NCBI RefSeq assembly: GCF_002953195.1
Contig: NZ_CP026377.1
Span: forward strand, 1,054,001-1,118,000
Direction of reading: 5' to 3'
DNA from: Mixta gaviniae
Lineage (GTDB): Bacteria; Pseudomonadota; Gammaproteobacteria; Enterobacterales; Enterobacteriaceae
Length of the DNA stretch: 64,000 nucleotides
A program made the position numbers and the translations under genes. This document shows, in pieces, positions 1 to 8,952 of the stretch. The stretch's first letter is position 1. Every line of letters starts with the position of its first letter. Under the pieces are notes generated by a model. That model did no database searches. It saw only the letters and a list, made by a program, of their open reading frames with translations, and was not told where the DNA came from.

Positions 1-2259
1 GAAAAACGCGACCAGGTGATTGAACATGTCGCCGATATGTACGGGCGCGACGCCGTATCGCAGATCATCACCTTCGGCACCATGGCGGCGAAAGCGGTTA
101 TCCGCGACGTGGGCCGCGTGCTGGGCCATCCTTACGGCTTCGTCGATCGTATCTCGAAGCTGGTGCCGCCCGATCCGGGTATGACCCTGGAAAAAGCGTT
201 CGCCGCTGAGCCGCAGCTGCCGGAAATTTATGAGGCGGATGAAGAGGTCAGGGCACTGATCGATATGGCGCGTAAGCTGGAAGGCGTCACGCGTAACGCC
301 GGCAAGCACGCCGGGGGCGTGGTGATCGCGCCGACCAAAATTACCGATTTCGCGCCGCTCTACTGCGATGAAAACGGCAACCACCCGGTTACCCAGTTCG
401 ATAAAAACGACGTGGAATACGCCGGCCTGGTGAAGTTCGACTTCCTCGGCCTGCGCACCCTGACCATCATTAACTGGGCGCTGGATATGATCAACGCGCG
501 CCGGGCAAAGCAGGGCGAGGCGCCGATCGATATCGCCGCGATTCCGCTGGAAGATAAAAAAAGTTTTGATATGCTGCAGCGCGCGGAAACCACAGCGGTT
601 TTCCAGCTTGAATCGCGCGGCATGAAAGATCTGATCAAACGTCTGAAGCCGGACTGCTTCGAGGATATGATCGCGCTGGTGGCGCTGTTCCGTCCTGGCC
701 CGCTGCAGTCAGGGATGGTCGATAACTTTATCGACCGTAAACATGGACGAGAAGCGATCTCTTATCCCGATATTCAGTGGCAGCATGAGTCGCTGAAGCC
801 GGTTCTGGAGCCAACCTACGGCATTATCCTTTATCAGGAACAGGTGATGCAGATAGCCCAGGTGCTGGCGGGCTATACGCTCGGCGGCGCAGATATGCTG
901 CGTCGCGCCATGGGTAAGAAAAAGCCGGAGGAGATGGCCAAACAGCGCTCGGTGTTTAAAGAGGGCGCGGAAAGCATGGGCATCGACGGCGAGCTGTCGA
1001 TGAAAATCTTCGACCTGGTGGAAAAATTCGCCGGTTACGGCTTCAATAAATCACACTCCGCCGCCTATGCGCTGGTCTCTTACCAGACGCTGTGGCTGAA
1101 GGCGCACTATCCGGCCGAGTTTATGGCGGCGGTTATGACCGCCGATATGGACAACACTGAGAAAGTGGTTGGCCTGGTGGATGAGTGCTGGCGCATGGGG
1201 CTGAAGGTGCTGCCGCCGGATATTAACTCCGGCCTCTATCAGTTCCACGTCAACGATGACGGCGAGATCGTTTACGGCATCGGCGCCATCAAAGGCGTCG
1301 GCGAAGGCCCGATTGAAGCGATCATCGAGGCGCGCAATAAGGATGGGTATTTCCGCGAGCTGTTCGATCTCTGCGCGCGCACCGATCCGAAGAAGATCAA
1401 CCGACGCGTGATGGAGAAGCTGATCATGTCGGGCGCCTTCGATCGCCTCGGGCCGCACCGCGCGGCGCTGATGAGCGCGCTGGGCGATGCGCTGAAAGCG
1501 GCGGATCAGCATGCCAAAGCGGAAGCGATCGGGCAGGCGGATATGTTCGGTGTGCTGGCGGAAGAGCCGGAGCAGGTAGAGCAATCCTACGCCAGCATTA
1601 CGCCGTGGCCGGAGCAGGTGCAGCTGGACGGCGAGCGGGAGACGCTGGGGCTTTATCTGACCGGCCACCCCATTAACCAGTACCTGAAAGAGATTGAACG
1701 CTACGTCGGCGGCGTGCGTTTGAAAGACATGCACCCAACCGATCGCGGTAAAATGACCACCGCGGCCGGTTTGGTGGTGGCGGCCCGCGTTATGGTCACT
1801 AAACGCGGCAACCGTATTGGCATCTGCACGCTGGATGACCGTTCCGGTCGTCTGGAAGTGATGTTGTTCACAGATGCGCTTGATAAATACCAGCAGCTGC
1901 TGGAAAAAGACCGTATCCTGATCGTCAGCGGACAGGTCAGCTTTGATGACTTCAGCGGCGGCCTTAAAATGACCGCCCGTGAAGTTATGGATATCGACGA
2001 AGCACGCGAAAAATATGCGCGTGGACTTGCTATCTCGCTGACGGACAGGCAAATTGATGACCAGCTTTTAAACCGTCTCCGTCAGTCTCTGGAACCCCAT
2101 CGTTCGGGGACAATTCCGGTACATCTCTACTATCAGAGAGCGGATGCGCGGGCCAGACTGCGTTTTGGCGCAGCATGGCGCGTCTCTCCTTGCGATCGTT
2201 TGCTGAATGACTTGCGATCGCTGATAGGATCGGAGCAGGTGGAACTGGAGTTTGACTAA
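1..2259 (+). CDS. dnaE: DNA polymerase III alpha subunit, 3' portion (partial at window start)
   Basis: Replicative polymerase catalytic subunit. The reading frame is open from base 1, so the 5' end lies outside the window and 752 C-terminal residues are present. If the protein has the usual 1160 residues, the window starts near residue 409, just after the first two catalytic aspartates (D401 and D403 in E. coli). The third catalytic aspartate falls in the visible KFDFLGL motif, at the position equivalent to D555. The segment then covers the fingers, the beta-binding region, an OB fold ([13 protein letters not shown] onward) and the C-terminal tau-binding part. The stop lies 12 nt before the accA start, the usual dnaE-accA arrangement. 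Identification is very secure. Confidence 0.97.
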   Translation, partial: EKRDQVIEHVADMYGRDAVSQIITFGTMAAKAVIRDVGRVLGHPYGFVDRISKLVPPDPGMTLEKAFAAEPQLPEIYEADEEVRALIDMARKLEGVTRNAGKHAGGVVIAPTKITDFAPLYCDENGNHPVTQFDKNDVEYAGLVKFDFLGLRTLTIINWALDMINARRAKQGEAPIDIAAIPLEDKKSFDMLQRAETTAVFQLESRGMKDLIKRLKPDCFEDMIALVALFRPGPLQSGMVDNFIDRKHGREAISYPDIQWQHESLKPVLEPTYGIILYQEQVMQIAQVLAGYTLGGADMLRRAMGKKKPEEMAKQRSVFKEGAESMGIDGELSMKIFDLVEKFAGYGFNKSHSAAYALVSYQTLWLKAHYPAEFMAAVMTADMDNTEKVVGLVDECWRMGLKVLPPDINSGLYQFHVNDDGEIVYGIGAIKGVGEGPIEAIIEARNKDGYFRELFDLCARTDPKKINRRVMEKLIMSGAFDRLGPHRAALMSALGDALKAADQHAKAEAIGQADMFGVLAEEPEQVEQSYASITPWPEQVQLDGERETLGLYLTGHPINQYLKEIERYVGGVRLKDMHPTDRGKMTTAAGLVVAARVMVTKRGNRIGICTLDDRSGRLEVMLFTDALDKYQQLLEKDRILIVSGQVSFDDFSGGLKMTAREVMDIDEAREKYARGLAISLTDRQIDDQLLNRLRQSLEPHRSGTIPVHLYYQRADARARLRFGAAWRVSPCDRLLNDLRSLIGSEQVELEFD

Positions 2260-2271
2260 AACAGGAACATT

Positions 2272-3231
2272 ATGAGTCTTAATTACCTGGATTTTGAACA
2301 GCCAATCGCAGAACTGGAGGCGAAAATCGACTCCCTGAAGTCGGTTGGCCGTCAGGATGAAAAACACGATATTAATCTGGATGAAGAGATTCAGCGTCTG
2401 CGTGAAAAAAGCGTAGAGCTGACGCGTAAAATCTTCGCCGATTTGGGCGCGTGGCAGATCGCGCAGCTGGCGCGTCATCCGCTGCGTCCTTACACGCTGG
2501 ACTATGTCCGTAACGTGTTTACCGACTTTGACGAGCTGGCAGGCGATCGCGCCTACGCTGACGACAAGGCGATTGTCGGCGGCATTGCGCGTCTGGATGG
2601 ACGTCCGGTAATGATCATCGGCCATCAGAAAGGCCGTGAAACGAAAGAGAAGATTCGGCGTAACTTTGGCATGCCGGCACCGGAAGGCTATCGCAAAGCG
2701 CTGCGCCTGATGGAAATGGCCGAGCGTTTCAAGATGCCGATCATTACCTTTATCGACACGCCGGGCGCTTACCCGGGCGTGGGCGCGGAAGAGCGTGGCC
2801 AGTCCGAAGCGATTGCGCGCAACCTGCGTGAAATGTCCGGCCTGACCGTTCCGGTGATCTGCACCGTGATCGGCGAAGGCGGCTCTGGCGGCGCGCTGGC
2901 TATCGGCGTGGGCGACAAGGTCAACATGCTGCAGTACAGCACCTATTCCGTTATTTCACCGGAAGGCTGCGCCTCTATTCTGTGGAAAAGCGCAGATAAA
3001 GCGCCGCTGGCGGCGGAAGCGATGGGAATTATTGCGCCGCGTCTGAAAGAGCTGGACCTGATTGACGCTATCGTTCCGGAACCGCTGGGTGGCGCGCATC
3101 GCGATCCGCTGGCGGTGGCCGCGTCGCTGAAAGCGCAGCTGCTGGCCGATCTGGCCGATCTGGATGTGCTGAACACCGAAGAGCTGCTTAACCGCCGCTA
3201 TCATCGTCTGATGAACTACGGCTACGCGTGA
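2272..3231 (+). CDS. accA: Acetyl-CoA carboxylase carboxyltransferase subunit alpha
   Basis: AccA pairs with AccD in the carboxyltransferase half of acetyl-CoA carboxylase, which transfers carboxyl from biotin-BCCP to acetyl-CoA and commits carbon to fatty-acid synthesis. The 319-residue length is the family norm. An N-terminal helical region (about residues 1-60) is followed by the crotonase-fold carboxyltransferase domain, with the conserved stretches [18 protein letters not shown] and [10 protein letters not shown] that form the oxyanion and CoA site. The ATG is preceded by AGGAACAT and lies 12 nt after dnaE, so the two are probably cotranscribed. A strong terminator follows the gene. Confidence 0.97.
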   Translation: MSLNYLDFEQPIAELEAKIDSLKSVGRQDEKHDINLDEEIQRLREKSVELTRKIFADLGAWQIAQLARHPLRPYTLDYVRNVFTDFDELAGDRAYADDKAIVGGIARLDGRPVMIIGHQKGRETKEKIRRNFGMPAPEGYRKALRLMEMAERFKMPIITFIDTPGAYPGVGAEERGQSEAIARNLREMSGLTVPVICTVIGEGGSGGALAIGVGDKVNMLQYSTYSVISPEGCASILWKSADKAPLAAEAMGIIAPRLKELDLIDAIVPEPLGGAHRDPLAVAASLKAQLLADLADLDVLNTEELLNRRYHRLMNYGYA

Positions 3232-3250
3232 TGCGTAGCGGGTAAAACAG

Positions 3251-3276
3251 GGCGGCCTCCGGGCCGCCTTTTTTTT
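3251..3276 (+). terminator. Rho-independent terminator after accA
   Basis: Perfect 7-bp GC stem (GGCGGCC at 3251-3257, GGCCGCC at 3262-3268) with a 4-nt loop, followed directly by eight T. It lies 19 nt after the accA stop and separates accA from ldcC. Confidence 0.9.
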
Positions 3277-3378
3277 GCCGCCATTGCGCCTTTGCCGCGT
3301 GCATAATCCCTGCGCCGCCGTCAGATTTCTCCTGCCGCTGCGCATCTTCGCTATGCTTATCCTTTATCGCCCATCACC

Positions 3379-3393
3379 AGGAGGTGCTAATTG
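3379..3393 (+). promoter_or_regulatory. Strong ribosome-binding site deciding a TTG start for ldcC
   Basis: AGGAGGT at 3379-3385 is a near-perfect anti-16S match and lies 5 nt before TTG at 3391. The encoded N-terminus MNIIAIMGPH matches the conserved LdcC start, so translation very probably begins at this TTG. Confidence 0.8.
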
Positions 3394-5559
3394 AATATTA
3401 TTGCGATAATGGGACCGCATAACGCCTTTTATAAAGATGAACCGATACGCCAGCTGCATCAGGCGCTGATAAACCAGGGATTCGAACCGATCTACCCCAA
3501 AGACGCTAACGATTTGGTGAAGCTGATTGAGCATAATCCCCGCATCTGCGGCGTGATTTTTGACTGGGATGAGTACAGTCTCGATTTATGCAGCGAAATT
3601 AACCAGCTTAACGAGTATCTGCCGCTCTACGCCTTTATCAATACCCACTCCACCATGGATATCAGCATCAATGAGATGCGTATGGCGCTGTGGTTCTTTG
3701 AGTATGCGCTCGATATGGCGGATGATATCGCCCAGCGCATTCGGCAGTATACCGATGAATATATCGATAACATTACCCCGCCGCTGACCCGCGCGCTGTT
3801 CACCTACGTAAAAGAGGGCAAGTACACCTTCTGCACGCCGGGCCATATGGCCGGCACCGCTTTTCAAAAAAGCCCGGTCGGCACGCTATTCTATGATTTC
3901 TACGGCCCCAATACGCTAAAAGCGGATACCTCGATTTCCGTGACCGAGCTGGGCTCGCTGCTCGATCATACCGGCCCGCACCTGGAAGCGGAGGAATATA
4001 TCGCCCGCACCTTCGGCGCCGAGCAGAGCTATATGGTAACCAACGGCACTTCAACCTCGAACAAAATCGTTGGCATGTACGCCGCCCCCGCCGGCAGCAC
4101 GATGCTGGTAGATCGCAACTGCCATAAATCGCTGACTCACCTGCTGATGATGAGCGATATCGTGCCGATTTGGCTAAAGCCGACGCGCAACGCGTTGGGC
4201 ATTCTCGGCGGCATTCCGAAGCGTGAATTCACCCGTGAAAGTATCGCGCTAAAGGTGGCGCAAACTGAACATGCCGCCTGGCCGGTGCATGCGGTGATCA
4301 CCAACTCCACCTACGACGGCCTGCTCTATAACACAAAATATATCAAAGAGACGCTGGAGGTGCCGTCGATCCACTTCGATTCCGCCTGGGTGCCTTATAC
4401 CAATTTCCACCCGATTTATGCCGGCAAAAGCGGCATGAGCGGCGAGCGCACGCCTGGCAAAGTGATTTATGAAACCCAGTCGACCCATAAGCTGCTGGCG
4501 GCGTTCTCCCAGGCTTCGCTGATCCATATTAAAGGCGACTATGACGAACAGACCTTTAACGAAGCCTATATGATGCATACCACCACCTCGCCCAACTATT
4601 CGATTGTCGCTTCGATCGAAACGGCGGCGGCGATGCTGCGCGGCAACCCGGGCCGCCGGCTGATTAACCGCTCAGTGGAGCGGGCGCTTCACTTCCGCCG
4701 CGAGGTGCAGCGGCTGCGCGAAGAATCTGACAGCTGGTTCTTCGATATCTGGCAGCCGGACGGGATTGATGAAGCGGAATGCTGGCCAATCCAGCCGGGC
4801 GAAGAGGATTGGCACGGTTTCGCCGATGCGGATCGCGACCATATGTATCTTGATCCCATCAAGGTCACCATCCTGACGCCGGGCATGAGCGAGCAGGGCG
4901 TTATGGCGGATGAAGGGATCCCGGCGGCGCTGGTGGCCAAGTTTCTCGACGAGCGCGGTATCGTGGTGGAGAAAACCGGGCCGTATAATCTGCTATTCCT
5001 GTTTAGCATCGGCATCGACAAAACCCGGGCGATGGGGCTGTTGCGCGGGCTGCTCGACTTTAAGCGCGCCTACGATCTTAACCTGCGCGTGAAGAACATC
5101 CTGCCGGATCTCTATGCGGAAGATCCCGATTTCTACCGTAATATGCGCATCCAGACGCTGGCGCAGGGCATTCACCAGCTGATCCAACAACACGATCTGC
5201 CGCGTCTGATGCTGAAGGCGTTCGACGTACTGCCGGAAATGAAGATGACGCCGCATCAGGCGTTTCAGCTACAGGTAAAGGGCGAAGTGGAAACGGTAGA
5301 GATAGACCAGATGATCGATCGCGTCTCCGCCAATATGATCCTGCCTTATCCGCCCGGCGTGCCGCTGGTGATGCCAGGAGAGAGGATCACCGAGGCGAGC
5401 CGTCCGGTGCTGGATTTCCTGCTGATGCTCTGTGCGATTGGCCGTCACTATCCCGGCTTTGAAACCGATATTCACGGTGCCAGGCTGACGGAGGATGGGC
5501 GCTATCTGGTGCGCGTCCTGAAGCAGGACGAACCGGCAATACCGGCGGGCGAACGCTAA
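3391..5559 (+). CDS. ldcC: Lysine decarboxylase (constitutive, LdcC type)
   Basis: PLP-dependent decarboxylation of L-lysine to cadaverine and CO2 in the cytoplasm. At 722 residues it is slightly longer than E. coli LdcC (713). It shows an N-terminal wing/response-regulator-like domain (about 1-130), then the fold-type I PLP core with SVTELGSLLDHTGPHLEAEE and the Schiff-base lysine K367 in STHKLL, then the C-terminal domain. Its place between accA and gloA2 is where LdcC sits in E. coli. There is no adjacent cadB or cadC, which argues against the acid-induced CadA. The start is TTG with an excellent Shine-Dalgarno; no nearby ATG fits the conserved N-terminus. Confidence 0.95.
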   Translation: MNIIAIMGPHNAFYKDEPIRQLHQALINQGFEPIYPKDANDLVKLIEHNPRICGVIFDWDEYSLDLCSEINQLNEYLPLYAFINTHSTMDISINEMRMALWFFEYALDMADDIAQRIRQYTDEYIDNITPPLTRALFTYVKEGKYTFCTPGHMAGTAFQKSPVGTLFYDFYGPNTLKADTSISVTELGSLLDHTGPHLEAEEYIARTFGAEQSYMVTNGTSTSNKIVGMYAAPAGSTMLVDRNCHKSLTHLLMMSDIVPIWLKPTRNALGILGGIPKREFTRESIALKVAQTEHAAWPVHAVITNSTYDGLLYNTKYIKETLEVPSIHFDSAWVPYTNFHPIYAGKSGMSGERTPGKVIYETQSTHKLLAAFSQASLIHIKGDYDEQTFNEAYMMHTTTSPNYSIVASIETAAAMLRGNPGRRLINRSVERALHFRREVQRLREESDSWFFDIWQPDGIDEAECWPIQPGEEDWHGFADADRDHMYLDPIKVTILTPGMSEQGVMADEGIPAALVAKFLDERGIVVEKTGPYNLLFLFSIGIDKTRAMGLLRGLLDFKRAYDLNLRVKNILPDLYAEDPDFYRNMRIQTLAQGIHQLIQQHDLPRLMLKAFDVLPEMKMTPHQAFQLQVKGEVETVEIDQMIDRVSANMILPYPPGVPLVMPGERITEASRPVLDFLLMLCAIGRHYPGFETDIHGARLTEDGRYLVRVLKQDEPAIPAGER

Positions 5560-5644
5560 TTTTGCAGAGTTTGCCGTCTTGCCTGACGGCACTCGAGCGG
5601 GTAGGGTGCGGGCTGCGATTTAAAAGGACACTCAAGGAGAGGTT

Positions 5645-6034
5645 ATGCTGGGCCTTAAGCAGATTCATCATATTGCCATCATCGCCAGCGACTATGCGCG
5701 CAGTAAGGCATTCTACTGCGATATTCTCGGCTTTACGCTGCAGCAGGAAGTCTGGCGCGAAGCGCGCGACTCATGGAAAGGCGATCTGGCGCTGAACGGC
5801 CAGTATGTCATCGAGCTGTTCTCTTTCCCTTCACCGCCGGCCAGGGTGAGCCAGCCCGAAGCGTGCGGCCTGCGGCATCTCGCCTTTGCCGTCGATGATA
5901 TCGACGCTGCCTGCGGCTTCCTGCAGGAAAAGGGCGTGGCGTGCGAGCCGGTGCGCGTCGATCCGCTGACCGGCAAGCGTTTTACCTTTTTCTCCGACCC
6001 GGATAATTTGCCGCTGGAGCTGTACCAGGCGTAA
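5645..6034 (+). CDS. gloA2: VOC-superfamily metalloenzyme, glyoxalase-I-like (GloA2/YaeR)
   Basis: Single-domain vicinal oxygen chelate protein of 129 residues, positioned as yaeR is in E. coli. The N-terminal beta-alpha-beta unit begins LKQIHHIAIIASDYARSKAFY, with the first metal-type histidine in HHIAI. The second half has GLRHLAFAVDDIDAA and ends at PDNLPLELYQA, where the last glutamate is a typical metal ligand. The family includes glyoxalase I and related isomerases; the substrate of this subgroup is not established. AAGGAGAGG precedes the ATG. It lies 85 nt after ldcC and is followed by a terminator. Confidence 0.88.
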   Translation: MLGLKQIHHIAIIASDYARSKAFYCDILGFTLQQEVWREARDSWKGDLALNGQYVIELFSFPSPPARVSQPEACGLRHLAFAVDDIDAACGFLQEKGVACEPVRVDPLTGKRFTFFSDPDNLPLELYQA

Positions 6035-6048
6035 AATAGCCGCTTTTA

Positions 6049-6072
6049 CGGCCATCCTGCGATGGCCGTTTT
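6049..6072 (+). terminator. Terminator-like hairpin between gloA2 and tilS
   Basis: 8-bp stem CGGCCATC/GATGGCCG (6049-6056, 6061-6068), 4-nt loop CTGC, then four T. An ATG at 6062 lies inside the 3' arm, which argues against it as the tilS start. Confidence 0.6.
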
Positions 6073-6088
6073 CCGCAACGGGTTTGCC

Positions 6089-7405
6089 ATGACGCAGCTT
6101 GCACAACTTGAACAACAGCTGGACGGCGAACGGCGGTTGCTGGTCGCCTTTAGCGGCGGGCTGGACTCTACCGTTCTGCTGCATCAGCTGACGCTGCTGC
6201 GCCCGCGTCTGGATCTTCAGCTGCGCGCTATCCATATCCATCACGGGCTTAGCCCCCACGCCGACCGCTGGGCGCAGCACTGCCGCGCCGTTTGCGCCGC
6301 ATGGCAGGTGACGCTGGAGACGGTAAACATCCAGGTCGACGGGCGCGAAAGCGGTATCGAGGGCGCCGCGCGCGAAGGGCGCTACCGCGCCTTTCGTCAG
6401 CATTTACAGCGCGGTGAGGCGCTGGTGACGGCGCAGCATCTTGACGACCAGTGCGAAACATTACTGCTGGCGCTGAAGCGAGGCAGCGGCCCGGCCGGTC
6501 TCGCGGCGATGCCCGCCAGCCTGGCGCTGGGCGATAGCCGGCTGCTGCGTCCGCTGCTGCAGTGTCGTCGTGAGGCGCTGGAAAGCTGGGCGCAACAGCA
6601 TCAGCTGCGCTGGGTTGAGGATGAAAGCAATCAGGATACACGCTACGACCGCAACTTTTTGCGTCAGGAGATCGTCCCGCGCCTGAATGCCCGGTGGCCC
6701 CATTTTTCGGCGGCGGCGGCGCGCAGCGCGTCGCTGTGCGGCGAGCAGGAACAGTTGCTGGATGAGCTGCTGGCGGAGTCGCTGAGCATGCTGACGCAGC
6801 CGGACGGCGCGCTGCGTATCGATGGGTTCACCGCGCTGAGTGCGGTAAGACGCACCGCGCTGCTGCGTCGCTGGATCGCCGCCTGCGGGGGTAACATGCC
6901 GTCGCGCGACGCCGTTCAGCGCATCTGGCAAGAGGTGATCTGCGCGCGCGAAGATGCTGCGCCCCGTCTGCGGCTGGGAGAGTTTGAAGTGCGCCGCTAT
7001 CGTCAGGCGCTCTACTGGCTGCCGCTGCGGCCGTCGGTGCGCGATGCGATTCTGCTCTGGGCCGATTTACAACAGCCACTCTTGCTGCCGCACGGGCTGG
7101 GCACGCTGCGTCTGGCGGAAACCGGGAGTGAAATGCGCGCGCCGCGCGCCGATGAACGCGTAAGCGTACGCTTTCAGGCGCAGGGCAGTTTCGCCATCGT
7201 CGGGCGCGGCGGCCATCGGCCGCTTAAGAAGCTGTGGCAGGAGTGTGGCGTGCCGCCCTGGCGTCGCGAAAGCACGCCGCTGATTTTTTACAACGATACG
7301 CTCATTGCCGCGCTGAACACGTTTGTCTGCCGTGAAGGAAGCGTCGCGCCAGGGCACGGCCTGCGCATCGTCTGGCAACAACCATCTTATGGAGAATTAA
7401 AATGA
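6089..7405 (+). CDS. tilS: tRNA(Ile)-lysidine synthetase
   Basis: Essential enzyme that converts C34 of tRNA-Ile(CAU) to lysidine using ATP and lysine, so that the tRNA reads AUA. The PP-loop ATP pyrophosphatase motif SGGLDS lies near the N-terminus. The family motifs HHGLS and QHLDDQCETLLLALKRGSG follow, then the central TilS substrate-binding domain and the C-terminal domain (FYNDTLIAA). The 438-residue length from ATG 6089 fits the family. An in-frame ATG at 6062 would add nine residues, but it lies inside a hairpin with no Shine-Dalgarno, so 6089 is preferred. The stop overlaps the next start (ATGA). Confidence 0.93.
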   Translation: MTQLAQLEQQLDGERRLLVAFSGGLDSTVLLHQLTLLRPRLDLQLRAIHIHHGLSPHADRWAQHCRAVCAAWQVTLETVNIQVDGRESGIEGAAREGRYRAFRQHLQRGEALVTAQHLDDQCETLLLALKRGSGPAGLAAMPASLALGDSRLLRPLLQCRREALESWAQQHQLRWVEDESNQDTRYDRNFLRQEIVPRLNARWPHFSAAAARSASLCGEQEQLLDELLAESLSMLTQPDGALRIDGFTALSAVRRTALLRRWIAACGGNMPSRDAVQRIWQEVICAREDAAPRLRLGEFEVRRYRQALYWLPLRPSVRDAILLWADLQQPLLLPHGLGTLRLAETGSEMRAPRADERVSVRFQAQGSFAIVGRGGHRPLKKLWQECGVPPWRRESTPLIFYNDTLIAALNTFVCREGSVAPGHGLRIVWQQPSYGELK

Positions 7406-7710
7406 AAAGCCTGCTGATAGTGCTGCTGGCCTCTTTTACCGCGCCTGCGCTGGCCGCTGGCGATATCGCCGCCGGTCAGGAAAAAGCAGCCGCCTGCAGC
7501 GCCTGTCACGGTGCGGAAGGCAAAGCATCGGTTTCGCTCTACCCCAACCTGGCCGGGCAGAATGCTGACTATCTGCAGCATGCGCTGCAGGCCTATAAAA
7601 AAGGGGAGCGTAGCGGCGGTCAGGCAGAGGTCATGAAGGCGTTTGTTAGCGGATTAAGCGATGAGGATATGGCGGATGTGGCGGCGTATTATCATTCGCT
7701 GAAGCCATAG
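7402..7710 (+). CDS. Periplasmic class I c-type cytochrome
   Basis: Small electron carrier of 102 residues. A Sec signal peptide (about residues 1-19, ending ALA) is followed by one haem-binding CSACH motif (C32, C35, H36). M78 in the EVMKAF segment is a likely axial ligand, and the protein ends with the helix typical of c553/c4/c5-like cytochromes. The start overlaps the tilS stop in an ATGA junction with GGAG upstream, so translation is coupled to tilS. E. coli has no cytochrome here. The redox partner cannot be told from this window. Confidence 0.85.
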   Translation: MKSLLIVLLASFTAPALAAGDIAAGQEKAAACSACHGAEGKASVSLYPNLAGQNADYLQHALQAYKKGERSGGQAEVMKAFVSGLSDEDMADVAAYYHSLKP

Positions 7711-7717
7711 GGACGCA

Positions 7718-7735
7718 GGGCGGGCAAGCCCGCCC
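7718..7735. terminator. GC hairpin between convergent cytochrome c and rof genes
   Basis: Inverted repeat GGGCGGGC/GCCCGCCC (7718-7725, 7728-7735) between two converging genes. It lacks a clear T-tract on either strand, so termination is likely but not certain. Confidence 0.5.
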
Positions 7736-7741
7736 GCAGAT

Positions 7742-8005
7742 TTAATCAGACTCGCTGACGACAACGGTGCCCAGTTCCGGGTGACTGAAACTGGCGATAT
7801 GATCCAGGCGCAGCTCGCGCGTTTCGCCGCTGAGGTCCGCCACCAGATACTCCACGTTTTTACGGGTGATCATATCGTTGGCCTTGACCTTAAGCTGCTC
7901 GCCGTTTTTAAGTTCCAGAGCCAGCGTCCACTGTTTTTGGCAGGCGAGTTCCAGACTATCATAATCGTCGCAATTGATCGGTTTGTAGGCTTCATTCGTC
8001 AACAT
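7742..8005 (-). CDS. rof: Rho-binding antiterminator Rof
   Basis: Small cytoplasmic protein that binds transcription terminator Rho and reduces Rho-dependent termination. It has 87 residues and an Sm-like fold. The conserved core [15 protein letters not shown] and [13 protein letters not shown] is visible, along with the C-terminal [14 protein letters not shown]. It overlaps the 3' end of yaeP by 14 nt, so the two are translated from one message, as in E. coli. Confidence 0.92.
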   Translation of the reverse strand: MLTNEAYKPINCDDYDSLELACQKQWTLALELKNGEQLKVKANDMITRKNVEYLVADLSGETRELRLDHIASFSHPELGTVVVSESD

Positions 8006-8198
8006 AGTCGCTCACCATTAAGTTTGCAGCAGCATACGCCGCCTGTTCCCTGACAGAAGAGTCTAGCGCAGAATTGGCCGCTATCTCATTCAGTGTTTTT
8101 AACGCGCAACCTATGGCGTCGGGCACGTATCCCAGTTCGCCGCCGCCGATTTCAGCGTACTTCTGACGAACCAAATCACAATATTGCTGCACATGCAC
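7992..8198 (-). CDS. yaeP: YaeP, UPF0253 family protein
   Basis: Conserved 68-residue helical protein ([31 protein letters not shown]). It is found upstream of rof throughout Enterobacterales, and its function is unknown. An AGGAGGTGCATG-type ribosome-binding site precedes the ATG. The overlap with rof suggests translational coupling. Confidence 0.9.
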   Translation of the reverse strand: MHVQQYCDLVRQKYAEIGGGELGYVPDAIGCALKTLNEIAANSALDSSVREQAAYAAANLMVSDYVDE

Positions 8199-8480
8199 CT
8201 CCTTTCAGAGCGTAAATCTCCGACTCAAGCGACTATAACACAGCCCCCGCGGGAAATCAGCCTGTCGCGTAAGGGATTTATCCTGGCGAGCGGCGGAAAA
8301 GGCAAAGCATATGCACCATGCCGGGGAGGGGGGAAGCGGGTCGGCGGGACGGACAGACGGTTAAAATAATTGATCTTTCATCAGCGGGCGTCACACTGTA
8401 TTACGAAATGATGTCCGATGTTATCAGGCGGCGCCACGCTAAACGGCGGTGCGCCGTCACTCACCGAGCAAGCAGGATTT
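8199..8480. other. Intergenic region between divergent yaeP and arfB
   Basis: These 282 nt carry the divergent promoters of yaeP-rof and arfB. A purine-rich G-tract occurs near 8320-8350. No conserved gene is seen; E. coli has yaeQ at this point and it is absent here. Confidence 0.5.
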
Positions 8481-8891
8481 ATGATTGTACTGTCACGAAA
8501 TGTCACTATCAGCGACGCTGAAATAGAACTAAGCGCGATCCGCGCGCAGGGCGCCGGGGGACAGCATGTGAATAAAAGCTCGACGGCGATCCATTTGCGC
8601 TTTGATATTCGCGCCTCGTCGCTGCCGGCGTTCTATAAGTCGCGCCTGTTAGATGCCAGCCATCATCTGATCACCGCCGAAGGGGTGGTGATCATCAAAG
8701 CGCAGGAGTATCGCAGCCAGGAGATGAACCGGGAAGCGGCGCTGAAGCGGCTGGAAAATCTCATCCGCGAACTTACCGCTGAAGAGAAAACGCGCCGCGC
8801 CACTCGCCCGACGCTGGCTTCGAAACGGCGGCGGCTGGAGGAAAAAGCGCAGCGCAGCAGCACCAAGGCGCTGCGCGGCAAGGTGCTGTAA
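8481..8891 (+). CDS. arfB: Alternative ribosome-rescue factor B (peptidyl-tRNA hydrolase ArfB/YaeJ)
   Basis: Stop-codon-independent release factor homologue that frees ribosomes stalled at mRNA ends lacking a stop codon. The catalytic GGQ lies in [21 protein letters not shown], typical of class I release-factor domain 3. The basic C-terminal tail ([20 protein letters not shown] and after) inserts into the empty mRNA channel. The start is placed at ATG 8481, giving 136 residues and the conserved MIVLSRNV N-terminus. An upstream in-frame start would add 21 residues not seen in the family. Confidence 0.94.
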   Translation: MIVLSRNVTISDAEIELSAIRAQGAGGQHVNKSSTAIHLRFDIRASSLPAFYKSRLLDASHHLITAEGVVIIKAQEYRSQEMNREAALKRLENLIRELTAEEKTRRATRPTLASKRRRLEEKAQRSSTKALRGKVL

Positions 8892-8908
8892 CCGCGCGCG
8901 TCAGGCAA

Positions 8909-8935
8909 TAAAAAAGCCACCCGATGGGTGGCTTT
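8909..8935. terminator. Bidirectional terminator between arfB and proS
   Basis: Perfect 10-bp stem AAAGCCACCC/GGGTGGCTTT (8913-8922, 8926-8935) with a 3-nt loop. It is flanked by an A-run on the left (U-tract for proS on the minus strand) and T on the right. Confidence 0.85.
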
Positions 8936-8952
8936 GATAAGTCATAAAACGT

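Noticed and set aside
1051..2052. 333-codon open frame opposite dnaE
   Set aside because: Antisense shadow of a highly conserved gene in GC-rich DNA; no recognisable motif or ribosome-binding site.
3391..5559. Acid-inducible lysine decarboxylase CadA
   Set aside because: No cadB or cadC nearby and the position between accA and gloA2 is that of ldcC.
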